Below, in pieces: positions 25,493 to 36,846 of a stretch of 64,000 nucleotides of DNA; position 1 is the first letter of the stretch, and each line of letters opens with the position of its first letter. The translations under genes and the position numbers were made by a program. The DNA lies in contig OZ018417.1 of the NCBI GenBank assembly GCA_963969595.1, forward strand, positions 16,804,501-16,868,500, read 5' to 3'. Source of the stretch: Neckera pumila (taxonomy: Eukaryota; Streptophyta; Bryopsida; Hypnales; Neckeraceae). Under the pieces are notes generated by a model. That model was not told where the DNA came from and searched no databases. It saw only the letters and a list, made by a program, of their open reading frames with translations.

Positions 25493-25992
25493 AGACCATC
25501 TGCATTGCAGTCACGGTACATGGCCCAGTATCGGTATAGCTAACTTTTGAATGCTAAACAATTAGAATTTGAAAATTGTCTTATAAGAAGCGCATCAGTA
25601 AGAACATGGAGAAGGAACAAAAAAATTTCAAACTAGACATTGGACAAGTACTTCAAAAGCAAGGTACAAATCTGAAATCATAAAGGTCTTAGCAAATCAC
25701 GGATATCAAAGCAACATTTGACCATTGACCCTCCACATTTGACGATTTTTAGAGGGTCAATGGTCAAATGTTGCTTTGATATCCGTGATTTGCTAAGACC
25801 TTTATGATTTCAGATTTGTACCTTGCTTTTGAAGTACTTGTCCAATGTCTGGTTTGAAATTTTTTTGTTCCTTCTCCATGTTCTTTCCGTTGCGCTTCCA
25901 ATAAGACAATTTTCAAATTCTAATTGTCTAGCATTCAAAAGTTAGCTATACCGATACTGGGCCATGTACCGTGACAGCATTGCAGATGGTCT
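25493..25992. mobile_element. 500-bp near-perfect foldback element
   Basis: Two 241-bp arms (25493-25733 and 25752-25992) are inverted copies around an 18-bp loop. The inner half of the arms is identical by eye; roughly ten mismatches lie in the outer half. The ends read AGACCATCTGCA, related to AGACCATTTGCAATGCA at 51169 and 52549. A transcript through it would fold into a long duplex, a plausible small-RNA source. No coding content. Confidence 0.9.
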
Positions 25993-26420
25993 TAGAGGGA
26001 GCCGCTATGCCAATTTTACCATGATGAGGTAATAATTCGGAGAGTAGTAAGTTTGAGTCCCTTGATTGGGGCCTTGGGGGAAGTACAGGGCTGGGCTGGG
26101 CTTTTATTAAATATGTTTGGAAACTGTAAGATAAAGGTCAGTGAGGTAAGTACAAGGACCCTTTAAATGCACCTAGAAAATCATCCTTGGGATTATCATT
26201 GGGACTCAGGGAGGGTAGGACTTCCTTTTTTCAGTTGTCATTAAGCTTAGTTGGGTGTGAATTGGGGTTGAATTTCTTACATCATTGGGTGGGAGGAATT
26301 TGCTTCCAAATTTACGGGATGAATTGGGGAGTTAACTTTAGGAAGTATCATTTTCCTAATTTATTCCTTAGCTTTGAGTGTATGAAAGGGGGGTGTATGG
26401 TTCATTCCTTATGGGACTAA
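25993..26420. other. Spacer, no gene seen
   Basis: The + frame at 26187-26420 (77 codons, hydrophobic and Gly-rich) has no recognisable motif. Confidence 0.35.
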
Positions 26421-26822
26421 TCAAATAAATTAGCTGCATAAGAATCATTGCTGACGAAGCCCATGTTTGCAGAGAATTGCTATCAGTTAGTTCATTTTTA
26501 GCCAGTGGAATTGGGAAAAAAAACAGTTGCAATTCAAATCTTTTGGGAAATTTTACGGTGAAAAAATCTATACAATTGCTATTAGAGAAAAAAACGGACT
26601 CGGTACTTATCATATTAATCAAATAAATTAGCCCCGATAAGAATCATTGTTGACAAGGCTAATGGTCATAGAAAACTGCTAGCCTTAGTTCATTGTTAGC
26701 TGGTGGAATTGGGATAGAATCCCAGTTGCAATTTGAAAGCATCGGAAAATAAATGGTGAAAAATTCTTTTAAAATGTTATTTAGAGTAATGAACAGAGGA
26801 AAAAATTAGACTCGGTACTTAA
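26421..26822. repeat. Tandem duplication, about 200-bp unit, two copies
   Basis: TCAAATAAATTAGC starts both units (26421 and 26619) and ACTCGGTACTTA ends both. Shared in between: 'gataagaatcattg', 'tagttcatt', 'ggtggaattggga', 'cagttgcaat' and 'ggtgaaaaa'. Non-coding. Confidence 0.8.
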
Positions 26823-27166
26823 CAAAAGGGTTCAACATGGGATTTAAGAAAAAATGAATTAGCCCCATAAGTATCTTTACTTGGGTGGGGGGCTGGATTA
26901 TTTTATTCCACACTCCACATGATAACTTCGCAAGTCTTGTCAAGTTTGTGGTATCAGATCAGGCTCAGAAAGTGACTTATCAGTTTTAAAAAGGGTTTAT
27001 CTTTTGTTTGGTTGTTCCCAAACTTCTGATTAGCAGTGTCAAATTCATACAAATTTTTTAACGTTGTTGTCAAATTCATTAGATTTGCGAGCTGGTGTCA
27101 AATTCATTGGATTGTACTAATCTGTTTTGGGTGGATGTTTACACTAGTCACTCAACGAACGATGAA
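26823..27166. other. Spacer with a short interspersed motif
   Basis: GTCAAATTCATT-like motifs occur three times between 27035 and 27105 at spacings near 40 bp. No gene seen. Confidence 0.35.
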
Positions 27167-28110
27167 TTAACCCTTAAAGGATGAGACCCATCACTAACTT
27201 GTTGCTTTGCCAAAAATTATTTGATTTTTGAATTAATAGGAGCTTCTTTGTTTCTATAATCTTAATCTCTAAATCCCAAGGTATTCTTTTCATTGAAAAC
27301 CACTTAAAACTAACATTTTGATTGCAAAGTGCAAAAAAATGTCAAAATTTTTTGTTTTGTATATCTTGCACTAGATAGGTATAAGAAAGTGTAGAAAAAA
27401 GTCCAAAACTTTGACCAGGTGGATTGCAAAATATTTGCATTTAACCCCTAAAGGATTGAGGCCCTTTTTCTGCCAAAAAACACTCAAAACTATCATTTCT
27501 ATATCAAAAAGTAAAAAGAATTAAAAAAAATGTTTTTTTTTTCACATCTAAACTTAGGATCTTACACCGAACTAATATGAGATTGTGTTGGAAAAATTTC
27601 AGAATTTTTGACTGCATAGATTGCAAAATATTTGCGTTTAAAGTCAAAAAAATAAGTTTTTCATTACATTGCGGGACTAAACAATTTTACTTTTAACATT
27701 TTTAACTTTAAATTTTTGCACTATAGAGTTTTGAGCTTTAAATCTTTGTAGTGGAGAATTGGGTTGAGGGTCTAGGGAAAAAAAAAACTCAAAAAAACTT
27801 AATTATCATTCTTTAAAAAGTTGTTAAGTAGAAGTAGATACAAGATAGAAAGAAAATCTAAAATATTCATATATTTTAGATTGAATTCAAATGCACTAAT
27901 TCCAATGGTGAAATTGTTCTAGCAAGTAATACAAACCATGAGGAAAAAAAATGAAAAATTTGAAAAACTGCATTTAGAAATGCATCCTAGAAGGGTTTTT
28001 TTTCAAGAAGATGCTCTAATTGCCCAAAAAACAAGAATGTCTATAACTTTCTCGTAACAAATCCAAATGAAATGAATCAGAGCTTTCCAAATCGTTAGAT
28101 GTTATTTTGA
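27167..28110 (+). mobile_element. TTAA-ended repeat, family 3, two copies nested
   Basis: An outer copy starts at 27167 (TTAACCCTTAAAGG) and runs to its internal 'ttgcat-TTAA' at 27441-27444. A second copy begins exactly there (TTAACCCCTAAAGG) and runs with family-3 order ('aaaaaacactcaaaact', 'gattgcaaaatatttgcgtt', 'tctataactttctc') to about 28110. It then stops short of the 3' end seen in the full copy at 51478-52369. The outer copy's remainder is not found. The right boundary is where the HMGB-associated sequence begins. Confidence 0.75.
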
Positions 28111-28139
28111 AGTAGGAAAGGGCTATTTCAGGCCCGTTC

Positions 28140-28616
28140 CCTGATTTGTTCTTGATGGTTGGGTTTGATTTAGGGTGTTGGCTGGGAATGCAAGCGTAGT
28201 TGGGGGAATTCTCGTTGTGGTTTCGAGTTTTGTTGTGGAGCCTGGCTTCGTTCGCTGGACCAGGTAATTGTTTGCAGAGGCGTGGTTTTCGTCAACCGTG
28301 GGAGTGATGGGAGAGTGTGAGGGAATGGAGGGGTGGGGTTGCAGAGCGCGAGGTGCGACTTTGAATTGCAATGGCGTGTGAGCTTTGGGCGAGTGTTTGG
28401 TTTATGTAGTGGGAGTGGTTAGTGGGTCCGTGTTGTTGCAGTAGGTGTGTCTTCGTTTTTTGATGCGTTGGTTGGGGACGAAATAGTTTGGAGTGCACGT
28501 TTGATGATTTTGATGGCAAGTCTATCGGTCGTAGAGTCCGAACCGAGAGGTTAGTTGACGGAGGTCTTGTCTGAGGTGTAGTTGTGCACTCGTGTCCGCA
28601 GCCCTGAGCAGCTAAG
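28140..28616 (+). promoter_or_regulatory. GC-balanced upstream region of the HMGB pseudogene
   Basis: An abrupt rise in GC begins where the family-3 repeat ends. Probably the former promoter and leader of the HMGB gene. Minus-strand frames here (28123-28690) are Ser/Thr/Pro-rich shadows. The junction sequence TTTCAGGCCCGTTCCCT recurs near 44570. Confidence 0.45.
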
Positions 28617-29140
28617 ATGAAGGAAGCCAAGGGTAAGAAAGGAGCTGGCGCTGTGGTGAAGGAGAAGGCACTGACGAAGGTGCAGGACAATTAAGTGTGT
28701 TGGTTGCTGGCGTGGGCATGTTGTTGAAGGTGGTGTCATGTGTGTGTTGATCTAACGTTGCTGGCGTGGTTTATGTGTTGGCAGGGAAATCAAGAAGAGG
28801 AAGGGAGCCTTGAAGGAGACCAAGGCAAAGAAGGCGAAGCCCGCCAAGAAAGTGAAGGACCCGAATGCCCCGAAGCGTCCCCAGACCACATTCTTCATCT
28901 TCCTGTGAGTGGCGAGTCGCGGATCATAATGCGGGGTTGTGCCTCTTTTATTTTGTCATTTTTCTGGCGTTTCTGGTCTGTTTTTTTGGACGTAACGAGG
29001 GATGGGCCTGACTTGACGAGTGATGTTGTTGGAACAAGAACGAGTTCAGGCAAGAGTTTAAGAAGGACCACCCTGACGTGAAGGGCGTGGCCGCCGTGGG
29101 CAAGGCTGGAAGGGAGCGATGGAAATCGATGTCTGAAGCT
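28617..29140 (+). pseudogene. Truncated HMGB-type (HMG-box) gene with damaged splice sites
   Basis: Plant HMGB proteins are small nuclear HMG-box proteins that bend DNA. Three exons can be read, all joined at phase 2: 28617-28690 (MKEAKGKKGAGAVV...), 28785-28904 (Lys-rich, then DPNAPKRPQTTFFIF) and 29038-29140 (NEFRQEFKKDHPDVKGVAAV, then WKSMSEA). In frame, intron 1 would start TTAAGTG where GTAAGTG is expected, and intron 2 would end AA where AG is expected. Using the nearest AG (29037-29038) shifts the frame. The rest of the HMG box and the acidic tail were not found in the following 2 kb, which is AT-rich repeat sequence. Most likely a pseudogene. Two base-call errors plus a very long following intron are the alternative. 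Confidence 0.75.
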
Positions 29141-29979
29141 GTGAGTCCTCGTTCTATTTTTTGAACAAACATCATTAAAATTAGAACAATATATAACAAA
29201 TTGTAATAAAAAATAATCAAAATTTGGGATTTGTAAATCTTGAATTCTATCTTGAATTCTATTTGAATCTTGTAACAATCCTTTGCTATTTTAATATGTT
29301 GCCACTTGCTCATTTTAGCATCACAAACTCATAGGCATCACATGCACATTGGTTGCCTAAGGATTGATTACAAAATAATCTAATTGTAATACAATAAATT
29401 AATGTTTTTGCAATAAACTTTAAACCATACAATTAATTAATATACCACTAAAGTACATTCAATACATATAGAGCTCTATTCATTGTGACATGTATCTATA
29501 CCTAAAATAAACACTTTTTGTAAACTAGCAATTTTGAACACAATCTTTGGAAACAATATCATACCATAATGCCAGCAAATGAAAGCAAAAGTGAATGCAA
29601 TTGGTTTGAGAATTTTAGAGTCTTTATGAATACACTAGGCAAATTTTCAAAGCTAACATTATAGGAACACTTAGTATTGACACTAGATTCCCCTTAATCG
29701 AACATCTTTGAAGTACAAAATGCTTTTATTCTCATTGGTTGCTTCAAATAACTCTTCAACTCCCATTGGTTCCTTTTGAAAACTTTATACCATAGTATAA
29801 CCAAGCCTCCCCACGTTAGGAAGGTATTGTGTTTTGCTAGATGCTTGGAAGGAACATATCAATTAATTCAAGGATTGGAATTGGATGAGGAGTCATATAA
29901 AATAATTTTATTCACTTTGGAGCCCCTTTTCAAGGCTCCAAAGCCCACCTTTGCCTCATTTGGTATACAATTGGTCATA
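29141..29979. other. AT-rich sequence after the HMGB remnant
   Basis: No continuation of the HMG box and no other gene seen. Confidence 0.45.
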
Positions 29980-30234
29980 TACACAAAATAATGAAATTAG
30001 GATGCCTTCACAATTACATTGCCTTACTTATAGAATGTTACTTTGCAAGCCATCAAAGTCAAAAAATACTTCTACAAATATTCCATTTGTTCACATGGAA
30101 GTTCATAAGTCCCAAATACAACATCACTATCTAATTCAAAAGTAGTGCATTCTTGTACAGTAACAATAAATATTTATATAGTGTCAAATGTCAAGAAATT
30201 AGTATAGGATAACCTAAATTTACTATTTTGTGTA
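29980..30234. mobile_element. mariner-type MITE (CACAAAATAGTG ends), second copy
   Basis: TA-flanked, about 251 bp. Ends CACAAAATAATGAAATTAGG and TTTACTATTTTGTG are inverted and match the copies at 18889 and 37807 with a few changes, so it looks older. Confidence 0.8.
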
Positions 30235-31182
30235 TTGTTGAATTTGAGCAAATGCTTAGTCATAAATTTTAAGCCACGAGTGATTGTGAAGAACTCTATT
30301 CTAGTGCATGCCAAACGGATGGTGTTGAACAAAGATGAAGACTCATTCCAGAAAGAAGTCAATGGCTGCAGTAGTAAGTGTGTGAATTGTCACCATCTCA
30401 AAATACATGGTCCACTACTTACTAGTCACACTGTTAATTTGGAGTTACCAGAGGCCACGTGTTTACTCGTTGAGTAGTTGATGGATTAAAAAATAACCTA
30501 TGAGCTTTGGAGGAGATTGTGATGTCCCGGTACACCACCTCTCCCCCCTTTCGCATAAAAATTGAAATAAATTGCTTGTCAAGTTGTCAACTTTGTAATT
30601 TTTATCTTTTAAATATTATAATACTTAAGCAAAACACTGGAAAAGCTGTAGGTTTGAATCTGTCCACTTCTTATTTCGTGGTAATTTTCCAATTTACTAA
30701 AACTTCACATAACATTGTTTACCAATGAAGCAAGGGTCCCTTTTGCATCTTTGAAGAGAACAATGAAGAGAATGTCTTAAGTTATATGACTCCTCAAGTC
30801 CTCAACCAACTCCAATCTTTGAATTAATTGAGGGCTCTTTCCGAGACATTTATCAAAGCACAATACCTTCCAAGCATGGAGAAGACCATTGCTTGGTTAT
30901 ACAATGGCTATGCAAACAAGGGCTTCTATTTCAATTACGGGTATTTGTTTTTTTGGTAAACTAGCCAATGCATTTGGCCTTGAAGATCCATCCGGGTCTC
31001 CAAATAAAACTTAAGCCTTATTTTATAGTGGTTAATTTTGTATTTTTAATTCTCATAGCTAATTGAGGGTCTCTAGTTCATAATACAAACTCAAAATTTT
31101 CACTTGTGATAAATAAAAAAGTCTCTCATTTTTATAAGAAGGCAAACACAAAGGCATACTTTTATTCGGTAGTATCCATACC
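30235..31182. other. AT-rich spacer, no gene seen
   Basis: The + frame of 80 codons at 30235-30477 has no recognisable motif. Nothing else could be assigned. Confidence 0.4.
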
Positions 31183-31881
31183 TTAACCCCTAAAGTTCTA
31201 TGATTATGTCTTCACCAAAAACGCTCAAAAATTGCCATTTTCAGAACAAGTATCAAATTTTTGAAAAAAAAATTTACTTGACATAGGTAACCGTAGGCTC
31301 TTGTAGTAAACTGGTTTGAGAAGATGTAATAAAAATTTCAGAAATTTCCACCGAGTGGATTGCAAGATATTAGCATTCCAATTGATTAAAGCCTTTTTTT
31401 TGTCCCTGTGCAAAAACGGGCAGCTGCACTTCACAACCTCACTTTTCTATGAAAAAATGTTCAAATGGTGGTGACCCTTTGGATTCATTACTTAAGGCAA
31501 GTTGTTTACATGCTTGAAAATTTTCACATCATTTGGAATTGTACAACATGTAGGGAAAAAATAGTAAATAGTCAATAGTAGAGAATAATTCAAAATACTA
31601 TCTTGTTAAGAATTTTATTTTGGAATTGAAAAATGCCAATCCCAATGGTTACAATGTTATAATAAATAATTTACATCCTATGATTTTGTTCTGGTTCCTA
31701 AAAATATTGAAAATTGAGTACGATGAAAGATTTCAAACTTTATTTTAGAGTAGAAAATCCATAACTGCCCGCAAACAAAAAAAATCCTCATAACTTTTGT
31801 TTCATTGATAAAAAATGAAAAATACAATATTTGCTCAAAATGAGGGAATCAAAATGGTTCACAAAATCCTTTAGGAATTAA
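31183..31881 (+). mobile_element. TTAA-ended repeat, family 1, copy B (internally deleted)
   Basis: Starts TTAACCCCTAAAG and ends TCCTTTAGGAATTAA. The left two thirds follow copy A (14538) closely: 'tatgtcttcaccaaaaacgc', 'ggtaaccgtaggctcttg', 'acgggcagctgc'. The right part of about 240 bp is missing. Confidence 0.8.
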
Positions 31882-32017
31882 TCCCCTAGTTCCTTAATGA
31901 CCTAGCTTTCAAATTTCAAACAAAAGATGGGACACAAATATGTCTCGACCACGCGAAATCATGGTTTTATCATTTATTCAAATGTTTGTAAATTCTTGTA
32001 TTAACCCCTAAATGTCC

Positions 32018-33191
32018 TAGGGGTCAAATTACACTCAAATGTACTACAAAAGGGGTCAAACCCACTAAAATCTGCAATATAACTTCTTTATAGTTATCAT
32101 TTTCTAATACTAATCTATTATTGATAGGTATTTTAGTCCTTTTTTACTAGTATTTCAAGTCATGTTGAGCCTAATACTGCTTTATTTATCAGAAAATAAA
32201 TTTCTTTGTTATAGTTTCAATTGAAGTTTCAATGTCAACATGTCAAGTTTTTCAATTATAGAAAAGGTTTCTAATTTTTGATTAATAACAATGTGATTGA
32301 ATCCCAAAAAATCATGTATATATATAATCACATGATAGAATTAAAAAGGACTATTTTTCTATAATTTGAATGTTTTTTCATTTTCTATAATATTCAGAAG
32401 TAGAAATTTGTAAACGGCCTTTCTAATATGAAAAATAATCCAAATGATGATTGTGTTAAAACAAAAAAATGTATATATTATTGAATTTAAAGTCACTATA
32501 TAAGGCTATTTTTGGATTTGAATGTCTAAATTTTGTATGAAATGAAATTAATAATTTGTCAATAATCCTTTAATTAATTAAAAAATTATACTATTTTGAG
32601 TTCAAGATTTAATCACTAAAGATCCTTTAAAATAGTTGTATGTTTGAGAAGTATAAAAAATTTGGATGAAAATATCTTTTTAAAGTGCTATATTGTAAAA
32701 AGTTACTAAATTTAGCCTTAAAATTGTTGATTTATGTCTTTCTAAGGATTTTTTCTGTAAAATTTTGTCTCCAATTTTTTAAAGGAATACATTGCAATAC
32801 TATTCATCTAAAATTTTTTCCGTAAAACTGACAACATCAAAGGAACTTTTAGCTTTAAAAGTTCAAAAAAAGACTTGAGTCCTGTTCTAGCAAAGCAACG
32901 GTGCTAGTATGTGAGCCCAAGAATGCAAGCTTATGAGCATGGAGCCTACAATATAGGTACCTAATATATACATACCATACACTATTAAAGGTGTATGTAT
33001 CATAAACACCTATAATATGGGTATTAGGAATATATATATCCTATAATCATAGATGGTTTCTATAATATATGCACCTATAACATAGGTGTGTAGTATTCTA
33101 GGCTCATAGACTTACACTCTTATGCTCACATAATAGCAACCCTCCTAGCAAAGTAATCCCAATGGTACCTTTGAGTGTGATTTGACCCCTA
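32018..33191. mobile_element. TA-flanked 1.17-kb element inserted in the family-2 copy
   Basis: Inverted ends GGGGTCAAATTACACTCAAA (left) and the complement of GGGGTCAAATCACACTCAAA (right) are flanked by TA on both sides (32018-32019 and 33190-33191). The empty site in the intact family-2 copy has a single TA in 'gccTAagg'. This fits a Tc1/mariner-type insertion. It holds no transposase frame. It carries a further MITE at 32896-33144. Confidence 0.75.
32887..33153. mobile_element. Palindromic MITE, copy 2, with 9-bp target duplication
   Basis: The 249-bp element (32896-33144) is flanked by CTAGCAAAG on both sides (32887-32895 and 33145-33153). It is an inverted-orientation copy of 1641-1894, sharing TATTATAGGTGTTTATAAT-like interior motifs and the TGTGAGC ends. 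A 9-bp duplication is typical of Mutator-type elements. Confidence 0.8.
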
Positions 33192-33825
33192 GGCCTTTTT
33201 TGAGCTTCTTGAAATTTGCTGTAAATTGAACAGAAAGTCAACATTTTGATAAATTGTATTAATTTTTTTTAATTGTAACCATAAAATTTCAAACTAGACA
33301 TGTTAGAGATCACATGGGAGAAAAAAAAATACGAAATATTATTTATGGAATGAAAGATTATAATGTTTGATCATGAGGGTCTTAAAATTGCAAGAGTGAT
33401 TTGAAGTTTTTTAATCCTCTTTTCACATGTCAAATCTAAAAAGTCAATCACCAAAAAAATATGAGGTTAAAGGGCCTAATGTGTATAGACCCAATTAATT
33501 TATGGCCTCTAAGAATCTATTCTACAATTTTTTAAATCAATTTTTAATATGATTTTTTCTCCAAGATGTAGTGTATTTGAGGTTCATTTTCAAGATGCCT
33601 CAATACTATGGAAAGTTAAGATTGCAATGGACACCATTGCACAAAATCTTGAATAGAAAAATCATAATCAATCATTTTCAAAATTGGATTTTTGGTGCTA
33701 AAACTAGACTTCAAAAAGAATCTTTAATAAATAGAAATTACCAAAAATAGAAATTAGGTTAGGTTTTTTGTAACTTCAAAGTACTGTCAATACCAAAATT
33801 AGTGCCTCAAGCATTTAGGGGTTAA

Positions 33826-34015
33826 TTCTCTTATACTTGTATGATATAGATTGTTCAAAAAAATTCTGTACAAATTTCCTACAATTCAAAAGGTATAGGT
33901 ATATTTGATTCAAAAATGATCCTTCAAAAATTCCTTGAATAGATAATTAAAATAAATATATTAAACAAATCAGCATAATTACAAATAACAATTTCACTCT
34001 ATGGTCACTATTTAT
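33826..34015. other. Short AT-rich spacer
   Basis: Nothing identified. Confidence 0.4.
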
Positions 34016-34941
34016 TTAACCCGTAAAGGACCAAACGAAGTTTTTTGGCAATATAGTGATTTTGGGCAGCTCACTATAAATGGAAATTTTATTTGTTTTC
34101 TTTGAAATTTTCACACAAAATATACCCAAGGAGTAGTTTTAAGCCCCAACAATTTTCAGAACTTTTGACTACATGGTTAAAATGTTATTGGGTGATATGT
34201 CATTTTCAACGGTCAGCAAGCAGTTCAAACATTTTCTAAGAAATTACTTTAAATAAAATAAAATTTTGAAATTGCTTTTCAAGATTTATTTATACATAGA
34301 AAGCTTTGAATAATTCTATTTTGATTTATGAGATGAAAGTTATGAGGTGTTCTAGTTTGCAGCCAATCATGGATTTCCTATGTTAATATAAACTTTGGAG
34401 TCTTTTATTTAATTCAATTTTTAATATTTTTTGAAAAAAACTAAATCACAGGATGTAAATTTTTTTATGACAACATTACAACCGCTGGAAATTTTCAATT
34501 CCATAATTAAATTCTTAACAATTTAGTGTTTCAAATCATTATCTACTTCTTTCTAATTACTATTTTTTTCCTATATGTTGTACAATTCCAAATGGTTTGA
34601 AAATTTTCAAGTATATAGTTAGTTTGATTTGAAGAATGAATTTAAAGAGTAACCACCATTTTGGACACATTTTTAATACAAATGTGACCTAGTGAAGTGC
34701 AGTTGCCCGATTTTTGTAGGGCCAAAAAAAGGATTTTTGTCAGTTCAAATGCTAATATCATGCAATCTATACTGTGGAAAATTCTAAAATTTTTCCTACA
34801 TCTTCTCAAACCAAATTACTACAAGATTGTATGGTTACATATGTCCAAAAATGGTTTTTTCTAAAATTTGGTGCTTGTAATAAAAATGGTAGTTTTAGAG
34901 TGTTTTTGTTGAAAACATAGTCTCTGACCTTTAGGGGTTAA
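34016..34941 (-). mobile_element. TTAA-ended repeat, family 1, copy C
   Basis: Reverse orientation relative to copy A; 926 bp between TTAA sites, ends TTAACCCGTAAAGGACC and GACCTTTAGGGGTTAA. Full family-1 order is present, including 'gggcagctcac', 'ctatatgttgtacaattcca' and 'catacaaatgtgac'-like motifs. Confidence 0.85.
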
Positions 34942-35558
34942 AATGTTGTTTCCATGCATAATTTGTCATTTTAGTTATATATTAGTTTCAATTTTACACA
35001 TTCATTGCATGAATCCATATTTATCTATTAATGTGGAATTTTTTTTCAATAAATTTTATAAAAATGTTATTGTTTAAATTTAAATACTAGCTATAACCTT
35101 CACATGAAATTGCCACTACATGGCAAAATTCAATCTTTATATAATTATTTGATATTTATATTATAAAAAATAAACATTTTTCAATGAGTGATGGTTCTTT
35201 CAAGAAATTTAGTGAAAATGTTAAATTATTGATGTCACTTAAAGTACAACATGTAAAGAAAAGTATATAAGTTACAAAAGTTACTAGAATAATCTCATAC
35301 TTCTTCTAAAATTGCATATCAAAACTAGGAACAACATTTTTTTATTTAAGTTATTCTTATTATTAAAAAGTAAAAAATATTAAATATGAATAAAAGTCCA
35401 TGATGTAGTATAGTTTGGATTTTAACACATAGAGCTTGCAATTGCAAAAATCCAAAGAACTTGTGGAAATTTTCAAATTTTCAAATGGATAAGAAGCTAA
35501 ATTATCTAAGCTTTAGTTTTTTAGTTTCAAATTATGTCAAATCCAATAAACAGTCGTT
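34942..35558. other. AT-rich spacer, no gene seen
   Basis: Nothing identified between family-1 copies C and D. Confidence 0.4.
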
Positions 35559-36498
35559 TTAACCACTAAAGCCTTGAACATGCTTTTTTGAGAACATAGC
35601 GTTTTGGGGCAACTCACGCCAAGTGGAGTTTTTAATTTTTTTCTTTGAAATTTTCACACGACATTTTCCCAAGGAGTAGCTTTAAGGCCCAACAATTTTC
35701 ATAACTTTTGACTACATGATCAAAAAGTTATTGCATGATATGTCATTTTCATTGCTTGGCGGGCAGCTCGGGCAGCAAAAAAAACTTCTTTAAAAATCAC
35801 TTTTAAAAAAAAAAAATTTGAAACTGGTTCTTTAGATTTATATGTACGCGGGAAGCTTTGAATCATTCCATTTGGATTAACGAGTCAAAAGTTATGAGGA
35901 TTCTTAGTTTGAGGGTAGTTGTGGAATCTCAACTCTAAAATAAACTTTGAAGTCCTTTATCTAATTCAATTTTCAATATTTTTGAATAAAACAAAAAACA
36001 TTGGGTGTATATTGTTTATTACAACATTACAACTGCTGGGATTGGCATTTTTCAATTCCATAATTGAATTCTTGTCAATTTAGTATTTTGAGTCATTCTC
36101 TACCAATTCCTACTTACTATTTTTTCCTATATGTTGTACAATTCCAAATGATCTGAAAATTTTCAAGGATGTAGACAACTTGCCTTGAAGAATTAATGCA
36201 AAGAATAACCACCATTTTGGACATTTTTTCATACAAATGTGACCTTGTGAAGAGCAGCTGCCCGGATTTTTGCAGTCATTAAAAAAGGATTTTTGTCAAT
36301 TCAAACGCTATTTTCTTGCAATCTACATGGTGGAAAATTCTGAAATTTTTTCCCTATCTTCTTCAACCAGTGTACTACAAGATCCTATGGTTACATATGT
36401 TCAGAAATGTTTTTTTTCTAAAATTTGACACTTGTATTAGAAATGGTAGTTTTGGAGCGGTTTTGGTGAAAACATAGTCAAAAACCTTTAGGGGTTAA
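35559..36498 (-). mobile_element. TTAA-ended repeat, family 1, copy D
   Basis: 940 bp between TTAA sites, ends TTAACCACTAAAG and ACCTTTAGGGGTTAA. Contains 'ggcgggcagctcgggcag', as in copy A ('gctgcccgccaaacacgg' region, reverse). Non-coding. Confidence 0.85.
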
Positions 36499-36846
36499 AC
36501 TACAATGACATTTGTTTTTGTTTTGATTTTAAAGGAAATTGACAAAAGGAAGTGAAAAAAATGAGAACATCAATCAAAAGTCTCGTTTAAAAGGGATGAT
36601 AGAGTTAAAAAAATGAAAAGGTATCTATTTGTCAATTGTAATTGCTTTCAATTTTTGGATATAGAGACTTTAATCTTGGAAGGACACCAAGGACATTTTG
36701 TATCCTTTTGGATGGTCAACCTTTGTATATATTGAAGAATGGATGATATTTAGATGATTTTTTGTGTGCAAATTTAAAGATGTTGTGTCTACATCATTGA
36801 ATTGAGTTGAAGACATTTTAGTTGCTTTTCAATTTACATAGGGTAG

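Larger units (their letters stand above)
32001..33825 (+). mobile_element. TTAA-ended repeat, family 2, interrupted copy
   Basis: The left end TTAACCCCTAAATGTCC (32001-32017) is separated from the rest (from 33190, 'TAGGCCTTTTTTGAGC') by a 1.17-kb insertion. The right end CATTTAGGGGTTAA is at 33825. Joining the pieces recovers the order of the intact copy at 12218-12873. Confidence 0.8.

Noticed and set aside
26000..26075. tRNA- or SINE-like B-box (AGTTTGAGTCC) after the foldback
   Set aside because: No matching A-box or cloverleaf could be drawn, and the similarity is limited to a few bases.
28740..29081. 113-codon plus-strand frame
   Set aside because: It reads HMGB exon 2 in the wrong frame; the Lys-rich and HMG-box signature is in the neighbouring frame.
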